Assembly (NCBI GenBank): GCA_000431835.1
Contig: HF987937.1
Location: 7,237-57,566 of the forward strand
Direction of reading: 5' to 3'
DNA: 50,330 nt
DNA from: Succinatimonas sp. CAG:777
GTDB taxonomy: Bacteria > Pseudomonadota > Gammaproteobacteria > Enterobacterales > Succinivibrionaceae
Part shown: positions 42,050 through 50,330 of the stretch, piece by piece
How positions within the stretch are numbered: position 1 is the stretch's first letter
Layout: each line of letters begins with the position of its first letter
Made by a program: the position numbers and the translations under genes
The notes under the pieces: generated by a model
The model's input: only the letters and a program-made list of their open reading frames with translations
Databases searched by the model: none
Told to the model about the DNA's origin: nothing

Positions 42050-43102
42050 ATGGCATCAAATTTAACCTATAAAGAAGCTGGCGTTGATATCACCGCTGGT
42101 GATGAATTAGTTCAGCGTATTAAGGCTCCTGTAAAGAAAACTACACGTCCTGAAGTTATCGGTGGCCTAGGTGGATTTGGCGCATTAACCAGAATTCCTA
42201 AGGGTTACACCAACCCAGTATTAGTTACAGGCACTGATGGTGTTGGCACCAAGTTACGTTTAGCAATCGATCTTCATAAACACTCAACAGTAGGTCAGGA
42301 CTTAGTTGCAATGAGTGTTAATGACATCGTAGTTCAGGGTGCTGAACCATTCTTATTCTTAGACTACTATGGCACAGGTAAGTTAGACGTTGATACAGCA
42401 ACTACCGTTGTAACCGGCATTGCTCACGGCTGTGAGTTAGCAGGTTGCGCTCTAGTTGGAGGTGAGACTGCTGAAATGCCTGGTATGTACGAAGTTGGTG
42501 ATTACGACTTAGCTGGTTTTGCTGTTGGTGTTGTTGATGAGGACAAGATCATCGACGGATCAAAGGTAAAAGTAGGTGATGCTCTAATCGGTATCGCTTC
42601 TTCAGGTCCTCACTCAAACGGCTATTCTTTAATTCGTCACATCCTAAAGAATGTTGGTGCAAAGCCTCTTGAGGATAAGTTATCAGACGGTACTTTATTA
42701 GCAGATGCTTTAATGGCTCCAACCCGCATCTACGTAAAGCAGATCTTAAAGTTAATCAAAGAAGTTGATGTTCATGCTCTTGCACACATCACTGGTGGCG
42801 GTTTCTGGGAAAACATTCCTCGTGTTTTACCAGAAGGTACCTGTGCAGCTTGTGATGGTGATTCATGGACTCGTCCTGAGGTATTCAAGTACTTACAAAA
42901 GAACGGCAACGTTGATGCTTACGAAATGTTCCGTACCTTCAACTGTGGTGTTGGTATGATTGCTGTTGTATCAAAGGAAGAAGCTTCTAAAGCTGTTGAT
43001 GTATTAAATGCAACCGGCGAAAAGGCTTGGGTTCTAGGTGAGATTGCTCCTGTTGGCGCAGATGGCAAACAGGTAACCATCAAAAACTACGAGAACTTCT
43101 AA
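42050..43102 (+). CDS. purM: Phosphoribosylformylglycinamidine cyclo-ligase
   Basis: PurM closes the imidazole ring, making AIR from FGAM and ATP, the step after PurL. The 350-residue product has ASNLTYKEAGVDITAGDELV, GTDGVGTKLRLA, GQDLVAMSVNDIVVQGAEPFLFLDYY, VGGETAEMPGMY, SSGPHSNGYSL and HITGGGFWENIPRVLP, all family signatures. It is divergent from DUF2066 and hda. purN, usually next to purM, does not follow; a terminator does. Confidence 0.98.
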   Translation: MASNLTYKEAGVDITAGDELVQRIKAPVKKTTRPEVIGGLGGFGALTRIPKGYTNPVLVTGTDGVGTKLRLAIDLHKHSTVGQDLVAMSVNDIVVQGAEPFLFLDYYGTGKLDVDTATTVVTGIAHGCELAGCALVGGETAEMPGMYEVGDYDLAGFAVGVVDEDKIIDGSKVKVGDALIGIASSGPHSNGYSLIRHILKNVGAKPLEDKLSDGTLLADALMAPTRIYVKQILKLIKEVDVHALAHITGGGFWENIPRVLPEGTCAACDGDSWTRPEVFKYLQKNGNVDAYEMFRTFNCGVGMIAVVSKEEASKAVDVLNATGEKAWVLGEIAPVGADGKQVTIKNYENF

Positions 43103-43120
43103 TCAAATTATGATTTCATA

Positions 43121-43147
43121 AAAAGCCTCCCTTTTGGGAGGTTTTTT
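43121..43147 (+). terminator. Intrinsic terminator after purM
   Basis: AAAAGCCTCCC (43121-43131), loop TTTT, GGGAGG then T6 (43136-43147). Confidence 0.9.
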
Positions 43148-43290
43148 CGTCTTTATTGCATCATTTTCTGTTTATTTTTAGTGCATCTTAAAAATAAGAT
43201 TTTTTGTAAACTACTTGCATAAAGCAGAATCAGCCTATTAAAGCCTTTTTTCTTTTTCCTTCAAAATTAACTTTATTTAAGGCTTAAATT

Positions 43291-43340
43291 ACTGGTTGTC
43301 ATTCCCCCTAAGAATCACTAAACTGCACCAGTTTTTTTTT
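43291..43340 (+). promoter_or_regulatory. Possible attenuator-like element in the speA leader
   Basis: ACTGGT (43291-43296) and ACCAGT (43327-43332) are reverse complements separated by 30 bases. The right arm runs into nine T (43332-43340), about 45 bases before speA. A short AAGCCTT/AAGGCTT dyad lies upstream (43241-43285). The stem is short, so this may be chance. Confidence 0.3.
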
Positions 43341-43383
43341 ATTTAACAAGCTACTAATAACAGCTGTATGAGAGGTGTATCTT

Positions 43384-45270
43384 GTGAACGCATACAATAT
43401 TGACTGGTGGGGAAATGGTTATTTTTCAGTAAATGAAAAAGGGCATGTAACAGTAAATCCTACAAAATCAGAACAGACTTCAGTAAATCAAGTAATCGAT
43501 CTTTCAGAACTTGTAAATGAAAGATTAGAAAAAGGACAAAAACTTCCCGCGCTGTTCTGTTTCCCGCAAATTCTGCAAAGCAGACTTCATGATATTAACA
43601 AAGCCTTTAAAGATGCCCGTCAAGAGTATGGTTACTCTAAAGACTACTTCTTAGTCTACCCTGTTAAAGTAAACCAGCACAAACGTGTCTTAGATGCTCT
43701 AACAAATACTAGTGAACCTATCGGTTTAGAAGCTGGCTCTAAAGCTGAACTTATGGCGGTGTTGGCACATGCAGGCAGAACTAGATCAATTATCGTATGT
43801 AATGGCTATAAAGATAGAGAATACATAAGACTGGCCTTAGATGGTCTTAAGATGGGACATACTGTCTTTTTGGTAATCGAAAAGATGTCTGAATTAAAGA
43901 TAGTGCTTGAGGAATCACAAAGAGTAAATGTCACTCCAAAGCTAGGTGTCAGAGCTCGTCTTGCCTCACAAGGCTCAGGTAAATGGCAATCATCCGGAGG
44001 TGAACGCTCTAAATTTGGTCTTGATGCAAGTCAGGTTTTAACTTTAGTCGAGACATTAAAGGCTGACAATAAACTACACTGGTTAGAGCTCTTACACTTT
44101 CATTTAGGTTCTCAGATGTCTAACATCAGGGATATCACCAAAGGTGTAAAAGAGAGTGCTAAGTTCTACACCGAGCTTTCAAAGTTAGGCGTTAATATCA
44201 AATACTTTGATGTAGGTGGTGGATTAGGAGTTGATTATGAAGGCACTAGATCACAGTCAGACTGCTCTGTGGATTACTCTTTAAAGGAATATGCTAACAA
44301 CATCATCTGGACTATTGGTGATGAATGCAGAGCCAACAGACTTGAAGAACCTACTATCATTACCGAGTCAGGCAGAACATTAACTGTTTATCATGCAATT
44401 TTAATTGCAAATGCTATTGGTATTGAAAGAAATGAGTTTAATCAGCCTTCCCTACCTGATGAAGGATCTTGCGATGCCTTATTTAGACTCTTTGAAACTT
44501 GGGATGAAATTGAGAAGGATCAAAACAGCAGATCCTTGCGTGAATGGTTACATGACAGTCAGTATGACTTACAGGAAGTTCATGAAGGATATGCTGCAGG
44601 CTGTGTATCATTAACTCAAAGAGCTAAAGCTGAGCAGATCTATTTATGTATTTGCAATAAAATCCAGTCTCTGCTTGATCCAGCTAATAAGTCTCATCGC
44701 GCCATTATCGATGAGTTGCAAGAACGCATGGCCGATAAAATTTATTTAAATTTCTCATTGTTCCAGTCATTACCTGATGCTTGGGGCATTAACCAGATCT
44801 TTCCTGTAATGCCTATTGAAGATCTTGATAAACCTCTTACAAGAAGAGCTGTAATTCTTGATATTACCTGCGATTCTGATGGCGCGATAAAGCAATATCT
44901 TGATGATGACGACATTACTAGTACAATGCCTTTCCCTGAATACGAACCACATAAACCACCTTTAATCGGTGTCTTTATGGTAGGAGCCTATCAGGAGATC
45001 TTAGGTAATATGCACAATTTATTTGGTAATACCGAAGCTTTAGACGTAACCATTGATAATGAAGGAAAAGTTACAGTTGCGCTCTCAGATGAAGGTAGCA
45101 CTGTTGATGATATGTTACGATATGTTTTACTTGATCCTTCTAAACTGTTACATGAATTTTCAGCAGAAGTAATCTCAAATCACAATAAGCTTGATGAAAA
45201 GACTCAACGCGCTTTTATAGAAGAGTTTAAAGCCGGCCTTTATGGCTACACCTATCTGGAGGAAGAATAA
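43384..45270 (+). CDS. speA: Biosynthetic arginine decarboxylase
   Basis: SpeA is a PLP enzyme that makes agmatine from arginine. I start at GTG 43384, eight bases after AGAGG, giving 628 residues; an in-frame GTG at 43375 is also possible. The protein aligns throughout with E. coli SpeA from YNIDWWGNGYFSVNEKGH onward; it lacks the E. coli N-terminal region that precedes this. Seen: YPVKVNQHKRVLDAL (PLP Lys), GLEAGSKAELMAVLAHAG, RLASQGSGKWQSSGG, LHFHLGSQM, DVGGGLGVDYEGTRSQSDCSVDY, TESGRTLT and DITCDSDGAI. The stop overlaps the speB start (TAATG), so the two are coupled. Confidence 0.97.
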   Translation: MNAYNIDWWGNGYFSVNEKGHVTVNPTKSEQTSVNQVIDLSELVNERLEKGQKLPALFCFPQILQSRLHDINKAFKDARQEYGYSKDYFLVYPVKVNQHKRVLDALTNTSEPIGLEAGSKAELMAVLAHAGRTRSIIVCNGYKDREYIRLALDGLKMGHTVFLVIEKMSELKIVLEESQRVNVTPKLGVRARLASQGSGKWQSSGGERSKFGLDASQVLTLVETLKADNKLHWLELLHFHLGSQMSNIRDITKGVKESAKFYTELSKLGVNIKYFDVGGGLGVDYEGTRSQSDCSVDYSLKEYANNIIWTIGDECRANRLEEPTIITESGRTLTVYHAILIANAIGIERNEFNQPSLPDEGSCDALFRLFETWDEIEKDQNSRSLREWLHDSQYDLQEVHEGYAAGCVSLTQRAKAEQIYLCICNKIQSLLDPANKSHRAIIDELQERMADKIYLNFSLFQSLPDAWGINQIFPVMPIEDLDKPLTRRAVILDITCDSDGAIKQYLDDDDITSTMPFPEYEPHKPPLIGVFMVGAYQEILGNMHNLFGNTEALDVTIDNEGKVTVALSDEGSTVDDMLRYVLLDPSKLLHEFSAEVISNHNKLDEKTQRAFIEEFKAGLYGYTYLEEE

Positions 45271-46184
45271 TGGAAACTCTATATCATGCCCATGACATCT
45301 CACTTACCTCTAATGCCTTTGGATTTTTGAGATTTCCTTTAAACTTCGAACCTCACAACTCTGAAGCCGATGTCATCATCACTGGAGTGCCTTTTGATAT
45401 GGCAACTTCTGGCAGATCAGGCACACGCTTTGGTCCTAATGCAATTCGCCAAATTTCAACTCAATTAGCTTGGGAAGATAAGCGCTATCCTTGGACTTTT
45501 GCACTAAATGACAAACTTAAAGTTGCTGACTGTGGCGATCTTGTATATTCATTTGGTGATAATCAGGATATGTGCACAAAGCTATCAGCACATGCTGATG
45601 CTCTCATCAAAAAAGGTAAAAAACTACTTACTCTAGGTGGAGATCATTTCATCACACTGCCACTTTTACGCGCTCATGCTAATAATTATGGAAAGCTCTC
45701 TCTAATCCACTTTGATGCTCATTCCGATACTTATTCAAATGGCTCTGCCTTTGACCATGGCACTATGTTCTATCATGCCCCAAATGAAGGTTTAATCGAT
45801 CCTTCAAAGTCAGTGCAGATTGGTATTCGCACAGAATATAGCGAAGATGATGGCTTTTTAGTGTTAGATTCAGCAAAAGCTAACAACATGAGTGTTGATG
45901 AGATTGTTGCTGCGATTAAGGCAAGAATAGGTTCCAATAAATGTTATTTAACATTTGATATTGATTGTCTTGATCCTGCCTATGCTCCAGGCACAGGAAC
46001 ACCTGTAATTGGAGGCATGTCTCCTGATAAGATCTTAAAGATTTTAAGAGGAATTAAAGATCTTGAGATCGTAGGTTATGATCTTGTAGAAGTGTCTCCT
46101 GCCTATGATCATAGTGAGATCACAGCATTAGCAGCTGCTACCTTAGCGCTTGAAATGCTGTATATGGAAGCTTCAAAACGTTAG
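45270..46184 (+). CDS. speB: Agmatinase
   Basis: SpeB splits agmatine into putrescine and urea using two Mn ions. The 304-residue product has the ureohydrolase metal motifs: GGDHFIT, FDAHSDTY and TFDIDCLDPAYAPGTGTPV. The N-terminus contains GVPFDMATSGRSGTRFGPNAIR. It directly follows speA, so together they form the arginine-to-putrescine route. The product aligns well with E. coli SpeB (306). A hairpin follows. Confidence 0.96.
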   Translation: METLYHAHDISLTSNAFGFLRFPLNFEPHNSEADVIITGVPFDMATSGRSGTRFGPNAIRQISTQLAWEDKRYPWTFALNDKLKVADCGDLVYSFGDNQDMCTKLSAHADALIKKGKKLLTLGGDHFITLPLLRAHANNYGKLSLIHFDAHSDTYSNGSAFDHGTMFYHAPNEGLIDPSKSVQIGIRTEYSEDDGFLVLDSAKANNMSVDEIVAAIKARIGSNKCYLTFDIDCLDPAYAPGTGTPVIGGMSPDKILKILRGIKDLEIVGYDLVEVSPAYDHSEITALAAATLALEMLYMEASKR

Positions 46185-46195
46185 TTTAAAATATC

Positions 46196-46231
46196 AAGCG
46201 CAATTGCCAAATTTTTCTGACAATTGCGCTT
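46196..46231. terminator. Hairpin between speB and the AraC-type gene
   Basis: AAGCGCAATTG (46196-46206) pairs perfectly with CAATTGCGCTT (46221-46231) around 14 bases. The following sequence is T-rich but has no clean run. The flanking genes are convergent. Confidence 0.6.
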
Positions 46232-46269
46232 ATTAATTACGTTTTTTATATTAAAGAGCTACTTTCCTA

Positions 46270-47184
46270 TTAGTAGGTATCATCTTCCTCTTCAAAATCC
46301 TGTCCACCTTTATTCTTACGGTAGCTCAAAGGGGTCTGACCGAACTTTAACTTAAAGAGCTTAAAGAAATAGCCAATGTTATCAAAGCCATGATCTAATG
46401 CTATATCAGTAATTGATTTAGAGGTTAAAACAATCTCCTGACTTGCTCTGCGCAACCTTAAATCATTGATAAAATCAACGAAGCTCATACCTGTACTCTT
46501 TTTGAAGTATCTGCAAAAATACTGTCTTGAAACCTTTAAGTAATTAGCTGCATCATTCATGGTGATCTTTTCTGCATAGTGCTCATTGATAAAGGTTAAA
46601 AGATCTTTAATCTTTTGCTGTTTATGCTCAAATTCATCATTCTTAGATAATGATTCAGATAAAAAGATACCATTCTCATACATGATAGCTAAGAGTTCTA
46701 TCAAATGAGCCTTGATACGCAGTCTAATTGCACCGCTAGTCTTATTAGCATTTTCAATGATAAAAGCTAATAACTTATCGGCTCTTTCAAAGCACTCCAT
46801 GTCTTTTGTAATCAAAGGAGGCATCTGCTTGCCGCCTTCGGTTAAAAACTTATAGAGCTGACCTTGAACTTCATCGAAATAGCTAAATTCAATCATGGAA
46901 AGATTAAATACCACTGACGACTGATTGGCACCTCTTTTAATCATTAAGTTATGAAGTACATTGCCAGGACAGATAGCAATACAAGGACCTTTGATCTTGT
47001 ATTCTTTCATAGCATAGTTATAGACAAAATCGCCACTTTCAAAACGGTTAATCTCAACCTCAGGATGCCAATGCATACCGATGTTAATATTAAACCGCTT
47101 ACCTCTACAGATATATCCTGCCAAAGGATATACGTTCGAGCCATGACGAATCGTTTCTTTGAGTTCTTTTCTCAAGCCTGCCAT
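46270..47184 (-). CDS. AraC-family transcription regulator
   Basis: I start at ATG 47184 (AAGG eight bases upstream); a TTG two codons earlier is possible. The 304-residue protein has an N-terminal cupin-like sensing domain (GMHWHPEVEINRF, IAICPGNVLHNL) and a C-terminal double HTH: KITMNDAANYLKVSRQYFCRYFKKSTGMSFVDFINDLRLRRA and ITDIALDHGFDNIGYFFKLFKLKFGQTPLSYRKNK. This is the usual form of sugar-responsive activators. It lies 53 bases after the glucosidase gene, in the same direction, and is its likely regulator. Confidence 0.9.
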   Translation of the reverse strand: MAGLRKELKETIRHGSNVYPLAGYICRGKRFNINIGMHWHPEVEINRFESGDFVYNYAMKEYKIKGPCIAICPGNVLHNLMIKRGANQSSVVFNLSMIEFSYFDEVQGQLYKFLTEGGKQMPPLITKDMECFERADKLLAFIIENANKTSGAIRLRIKAHLIELLAIMYENGIFLSESLSKNDEFEHKQQKIKDLLTFINEHYAEKITMNDAANYLKVSRQYFCRYFKKSTGMSFVDFINDLRLRRASQEIVLTSKSITDIALDHGFDNIGYFFKLFKLKFGQTPLSYRKNKGGQDFEEEDDTY

Positions 47185-47237
47185 AACCAATACCTTATGG
47201 AAGAAATAAACACCAACAGCAGTCTTATCTGCTTAAA

Positions 47238-48950
47238 TTATCTATTTGCCAATAGAAATACTGCGCTCTCACCCTTTGCTAAAGTGATCTCATTACCATT
47301 TTGAGAAACCACACCTTTATGAGTTTCTAGCAAAAGAGAGCAAGTCTGTACTGATAAATCAAAAGCATCAGCACACTTTAAACCTTTGTCTGAAAGATTA
47401 GTCATTACAAAGATCGACCTATCTTCAGTTGCAATCTTATAGATAGCAGTCAAATCAGAAGATAGTAATCCTATAAATTCACCTTCTGTAAAGATCTTCT
47501 GGTAGTTCTTGTCTCTTCTTATAGCAATTAACTTTTTGTAATAGCTATAAGTTGAGTTCTCATCATGAATTTGAGCTTCAACGTTTAATTCATCTTTATA
47601 TGAATAGGTCTTAAGCCAAGGTTTTACAGTAGAGAATCCTGCATATTCACTGTTATCCCATGGCATTGGACAACGGGCATTGTCTCTTGTTTCATGGCTG
47701 CATAAAGCTAAAGCTCTGTCTTTTTCAAGACCATCTTTAATGCAGATCCTGTACATATCGTGAGTTGCCAGATCATCAATTTCATCAATAGAATTAAAAG
47801 TAGGATTTTTAAGACCTAACTCCTGTCCTTGATAAATAAAAGGAATACCACGAAGCATCATTAGGAAAGTACCAAAAGCCTTTGCTCCATGTTCGTTTTC
47901 CCACTCCTTGGGAATGTAGTAGCTAATACCACGAGGCTCATCATGATTTTCCATTACTGGAGCTAAAAATCCTACATTATTAGCAGCAGCCTGAGACTTG
48001 AAAGTTGCATCTCTGAACATAGTGAAGTTTACAGGACGTCTTTGATAAACCTTTACGCTCTTTTCTACTAACTCACGAGGTTTGAAATCAAAGATGGTAC
48101 CAAAACATCCTTTATCACCGATAAAATTTGGGTATAAAGCTGTATCCACACCAAAAGCTTCGCCTACTGAGAACTTGTCATGCAGAGCTACAGTCTTTTC
48201 ATTCATCTCATTTAAGAAATGACCAATCTTGCCTGAGAGTTTATGTGACATGGTGGCGCTTGATGCCATACCATCATCAGAATCAGCAGGAAGTCCTGGG
48301 AATGACAAATCCTTTTCAATATTCATAATTGCATCAACTCTAAAGCCATCAATACCACGCTCAAACCAGCGGTTCATCATGGCATAGATTTCTTCACGTA
48401 CTTTAGGGTTGTACCAATTTAAATCAGGTTGCTCTTTTGCAAAGTAATGAAGATAATAGGTGTTATCCTCATTAGGAACTTTCTCCCATACAGAACCTCC
48501 AAAGTAAGAACGAAGATTGTCAGGAGGTGTACCGTCTGCTTTGCCCTGTCTAAAATAGAAATAATCTCTATATGGTGAATTTTTATCAGCTATAGCTTTT
48601 TTAAACCAGACATGTTCTGATGAGCAGTGGTTTACCACAAGATCCATAATAATAGAAATTCCAAGCTCTTTAGCTTTCTTTACTAATTCATCAAAATCAG
48701 CATCAGTACCGAATACAGGATCAATGTGTTCGTAGTCAGCGATGTCATAGCCCTGATCTACTAGTGGTGAGACATACATAGGAGAAATCCATACAATCTC
48801 AACACCTAAATCGTGTAAATAAGGCAGTTTTGAAATGATACCTTGAATATCTCCAATACCGTCGCCGTTACTATCTTTAAATGATTTTGGATAAATCTGG
48901 TAGGCAATTTTTCCATGCCACCATTTCTTTTGAATTGAAGTTTTTTGCAT
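47238..48950 (-). CDS. GH13 alpha-glucosidase (oligosaccharide hydrolase)
   Basis: The enzyme removes glucose from the non-reducing ends of oligosaccharides in the cytoplasm. I prefer ATG 48950 over the GTG at 48959. The 570-residue product has the GH13 regions in order: DLVVNHCS, GFRVDAIMN (nucleophile Asp206), SVGEAFG (acid/base Glu264), MENHDEPR (Asp337), and QPDLNW, marking subfamily 31. It lacks a signal peptide. The residue after the nucleophile is Ala207; in this subfamily Val there is typical of alpha-1,6 enzymes and Ala or Thr of alpha-1,4 enzymes, so a maltase-like specificity is inferred. The AraC-type regulator gene follows. No transporter is in the window. Confidence 0.9.
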   Translation of the reverse strand: MQKTSIQKKWWHGKIAYQIYPKSFKDSNGDGIGDIQGIISKLPYLHDLGVEIVWISPMYVSPLVDQGYDIADYEHIDPVFGTDADFDELVKKAKELGISIIMDLVVNHCSSEHVWFKKAIADKNSPYRDYFYFRQGKADGTPPDNLRSYFGGSVWEKVPNEDNTYYLHYFAKEQPDLNWYNPKVREEIYAMMNRWFERGIDGFRVDAIMNIEKDLSFPGLPADSDDGMASSATMSHKLSGKIGHFLNEMNEKTVALHDKFSVGEAFGVDTALYPNFIGDKGCFGTIFDFKPRELVEKSVKVYQRRPVNFTMFRDATFKSQAAANNVGFLAPVMENHDEPRGISYYIPKEWENEHGAKAFGTFLMMLRGIPFIYQGQELGLKNPTFNSIDEIDDLATHDMYRICIKDGLEKDRALALCSHETRDNARCPMPWDNSEYAGFSTVKPWLKTYSYKDELNVEAQIHDENSTYSYYKKLIAIRRDKNYQKIFTEGEFIGLLSSDLTAIYKIATEDRSIFVMTNLSDKGLKCADAFDLSVQTCSLLLETHKGVVSQNGNEITLAKGESAVFLLANR

Positions 48951-49231
48951 TTTATTCACCCATTCATTTCCCCAAATGACATTTCAATTATATGAATTAA
49001 ACTCTAATTAAAATTTATCAAAATTAACCAATTTTTGCACAATATTAAACCTATACAAATAAATTATTGCATTTATTGTTAAATTTATAACACAAAAGTA
49101 TGTAGTCATTGCCATATATCATGTTTTACATTGAGAGAATTTTTAAAATATTAATGAATATTATTAAGTTCAATATTTCTACAATGTGAAACTTTATAAA
49201 GAGATTCAAATATTTAAAGAAAGCTTATTCT

Positions 49232-49260
49232 TTACACACAGTCAAGATAATTCTGTGTAA
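49232..49260. repeat. Inverted repeat TTACACA-N15-TGTGTAA in the divergent spacer
   Basis: TTACACA (49232-49238) and TGTGTAA (49254-49260) are perfect reverse complements; ACACAG/CTGTGT (49236-49241 and 49253-49258) overlaps them as an alternative pairing. It could be an operator; it does not match the CRP consensus well. Confidence 0.35.
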
Positions 49261-49356
49261 TAATGGTTGTCATAAGCGACTTTTAGTATGAAATTTGTAG
49301 TAAATTTTGGTATGCTTAGCTTTCAAAAAAAATCGTGATATTGTTCATGTTTATGC

Positions 49357-49362
49357 TAGAAT
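49357..49362 (+). promoter_or_regulatory. Candidate extended -10 of the LTA-synthase-like gene
   Basis: TAGAAT preceded by TGC (TGn extension) about 80 bases upstream of the ATG. No convincing -35. Confidence 0.4.
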
Positions 49363-49441
49363 CACTGGCTTTCAAATTAAGTCTCTGCTCTTTATTTCAT
49401 AGAGAATTTTTCTAAATTTATTTTTAGTGCAGGAATGCAAA

Positions 49442-50330
49442 ATGATGCTATTTTGCCCGATTTCAAACAGCAATAAAGAAAATTTAAAAGACTCCTTTAA
49501 TATCATCTTCACAGGCATGATCTTCATGCTGGTAATTTTGACACTAGCGCGTGTCATTATGCTATTTCAGTTTGCTCTAAGCCCTTTTTCTGAGATTTCT
49601 TTTAAAGAGCAATTAGGCTTTTTTATTCTTTCTTTAAGATTTGACTTAAAGATCATCACTATTGCTTATTCTCTACCTTTATTACTCACAATTTGCTTAT
49701 TTTCCTTTAATTTTTTCAAAAAAATTAAAAAATTCTTACAAATTTACAGTCATTTTGTAATTTTTGTTATCTTTGACTTTGCTGTAATTAACTATTTCTA
49801 CTTTAAGACTTATGAAAAGTGCATTGATACCTTTATCTTTGCTATTTCAAAAGAAGATCCTCTAGCGGTTTTAAAAACAGTCATCAGTGACTATCCTGTA
49901 TTTACAGGTTTAATTGGGATCATCATTGCTTGCTTAGTTTACAAGCTGTTACATAAAAAACTTTTAAACTTTTTAGCTAAGTTTAATTTAGTACCATCGT
50001 TTAAAATTTCCTTATCTGTTTTCTTTTTAGTTTTAGTTTTAGCATTTTCTGGATTCATTCGAGGTTCTTTTGGAACCTTCCCATTAAGGCAGTTAAATGC
50101 TCAGATTTGCGATAAGCCTGCGGTTAACAACAATATTCCAAATGGAATCATCGCCTTTTACTGGGCTTATAAATGGAATCAGATCTCAGCTAAGTTACCT
50201 ACAGTAACTGCTGATGACATTGCCTCAACCTATAATAAATTAGGCTTTAAGGTAGATAAGTCTGATCTTAATGATCTTTTCAGACCACTTAAAAAGACCA
50301 CTCGAAAAAATGAGTTTTTAGAAGAGCACA
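49442..50330 (+). CDS. LTA-synthase-like phosphoglycerol transferase, N-terminal part (cut by window edge)
   Basis: The frame is open for 296 codons to the right edge. The ATG follows GCAGGA seven bases upstream. About five membrane helices fill residues 15-215 (for example IIFTGMIFMLVILTLARVIM and FVIFVIFDFAVINYFYFK). The periplasmic start then reads GSFGTFPLRQLNAQICDKPAVNNNIPNGIIAFYWAYKW, typical of gammaproteobacterial proteins of the LTA synthase/MdoB group that carry a sulfatase-fold transferase domain. The catalytic domain lies outside the window, so activity cannot be checked. Such proteins can modify envelope polysaccharides with phosphoglycerol or phosphoethanolamine; the target is unknown here. 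Confidence 0.85.
   Translation, partial: MMLFCPISNSNKENLKDSFNIIFTGMIFMLVILTLARVIMLFQFALSPFSEISFKEQLGFFILSLRFDLKIITIAYSLPLLLTICLFSFNFFKKIKKFLQIYSHFVIFVIFDFAVINYFYFKTYEKCIDTFIFAISKEDPLAVLKTVISDYPVFTGLIGIIIACLVYKLLHKKLLNFLAKFNLVPSFKISLSVFFLVLVLAFSGFIRGSFGTFPLRQLNAQICDKPAVNNNIPNGIIAFYWAYKWNQISAKLPTVTADDIASTYNKLGFKVDKSDLNDLFRPLKKTTRKNEFLEEH

Larger units (their letters stand above)
48951..49441. other. Divergent regulatory spacer, 491 bases, AT-rich
   Basis: No gene is seen. It must hold promoters for the glucosidase (minus) and the transferase (plus). On the plus strand TGCTAGAAT (49354-49362) is an extended -10. An inverted repeat TTACACA/TGTGTAA lies at 49232-49260. Confidence 0.55.

Noticed and set aside
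43368..43403. An 11-codon leader peptide (MRGVSCERIQY) overlapping the speA start
   Set aside because: It has no Shine-Dalgarno sequence, no arginine run or other regulatory sequence, and overlaps the start by chance-like spacing.

Overview
The window is a stretch of ordinary bacterial chromosome from a low-GC gammaproteobacterium. The gene order rlmN-rodZ-ispG-hisS-yfgM-bamB-der, the queA-tgt-yajC-secD-secF run, and YejM, CnoX, NlpI, Hda and DUF2066 homologues all point to that class. AT-rich codon use and very AT-rich spacers suggest a Succinivibrionaceae-like anaerobe (Succinivibrio, Succinatimonas, Anaerobiospirillum group). That placement is inference; there is no rRNA to confirm it. I see no prophage, integrase, complete IS, CRISPR array, rRNA or tRNA gene.

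Layout. 1-1749: N-terminal part of purL (minus), running off the left edge. 2067-5545 (plus): a 46-residue arginine-rich microprotein, then a flagellar cluster of fliS, a FliT-like small protein and a Maf/DUF115 flagellin-modification protein, with a sigma-54 promoter match in front of fliS. 5750-6373 (plus): two small membrane proteins, the first split by a +1 frameshift at a T7 run. 6421-15881 (minus): der, bamB, yfgM, hisS, ispG, rodZ, rlmN. 15995-17427: an orphan RelB/DinJ-type antitoxin, a small unknown ORF and a sirtuin. 17614-20644 (minus): pepB, an IscS-type cysteine desulfurase and a SmtB-like metal sensor, with nlpI, secF, secD, yajC, tgt and queA upstream, so that queA-tgt-yajC-secDF-nlpI-arsR-iscS-pepB all read the same way. 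27534-29192: a lone VWA protein with an HExxH motif. 29666-34042 (plus): an Aer-like chemoreceptor, YejM and CnoX. 34148-37373: perM, a small secreted 11-residue-repeat protein and bepA. 37602-39792 (plus): panC-panD and a PanS-like transporter. 39895-41917 (minus): hda and DUF2066, divergent from purM (42050). 43384-46184 (plus): speA-speB. 46270-48950 (minus): a GH13 alpha-glucosidase and an AraC regulator. 49442-end: the start of an LTA-synthase-like phosphoglycerol transferase.

How it fits together. Much of the window serves the cell envelope: BamB, BepA and NlpI (outer-membrane protein assembly and quality control), SecDF-YajC and YfgM (export), YejM (LPS control) and RodZ (shape). Metabolic modules are purine synthesis (purL, purM), pantothenate (panC, panD, panS), putrescine from arginine (speA, speB), isoprenoids (ispG) and queuosine (queA, tgt). 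The best candidates for new biology are the frameshifted two-gene membrane cassette, the secreted 11-residue repeat protein, the SmtB-like sensor whose possible operators bracket an iscS promoter, the yajC-secD switch-like RNA element, and the isolated VWA/HExxH protein.
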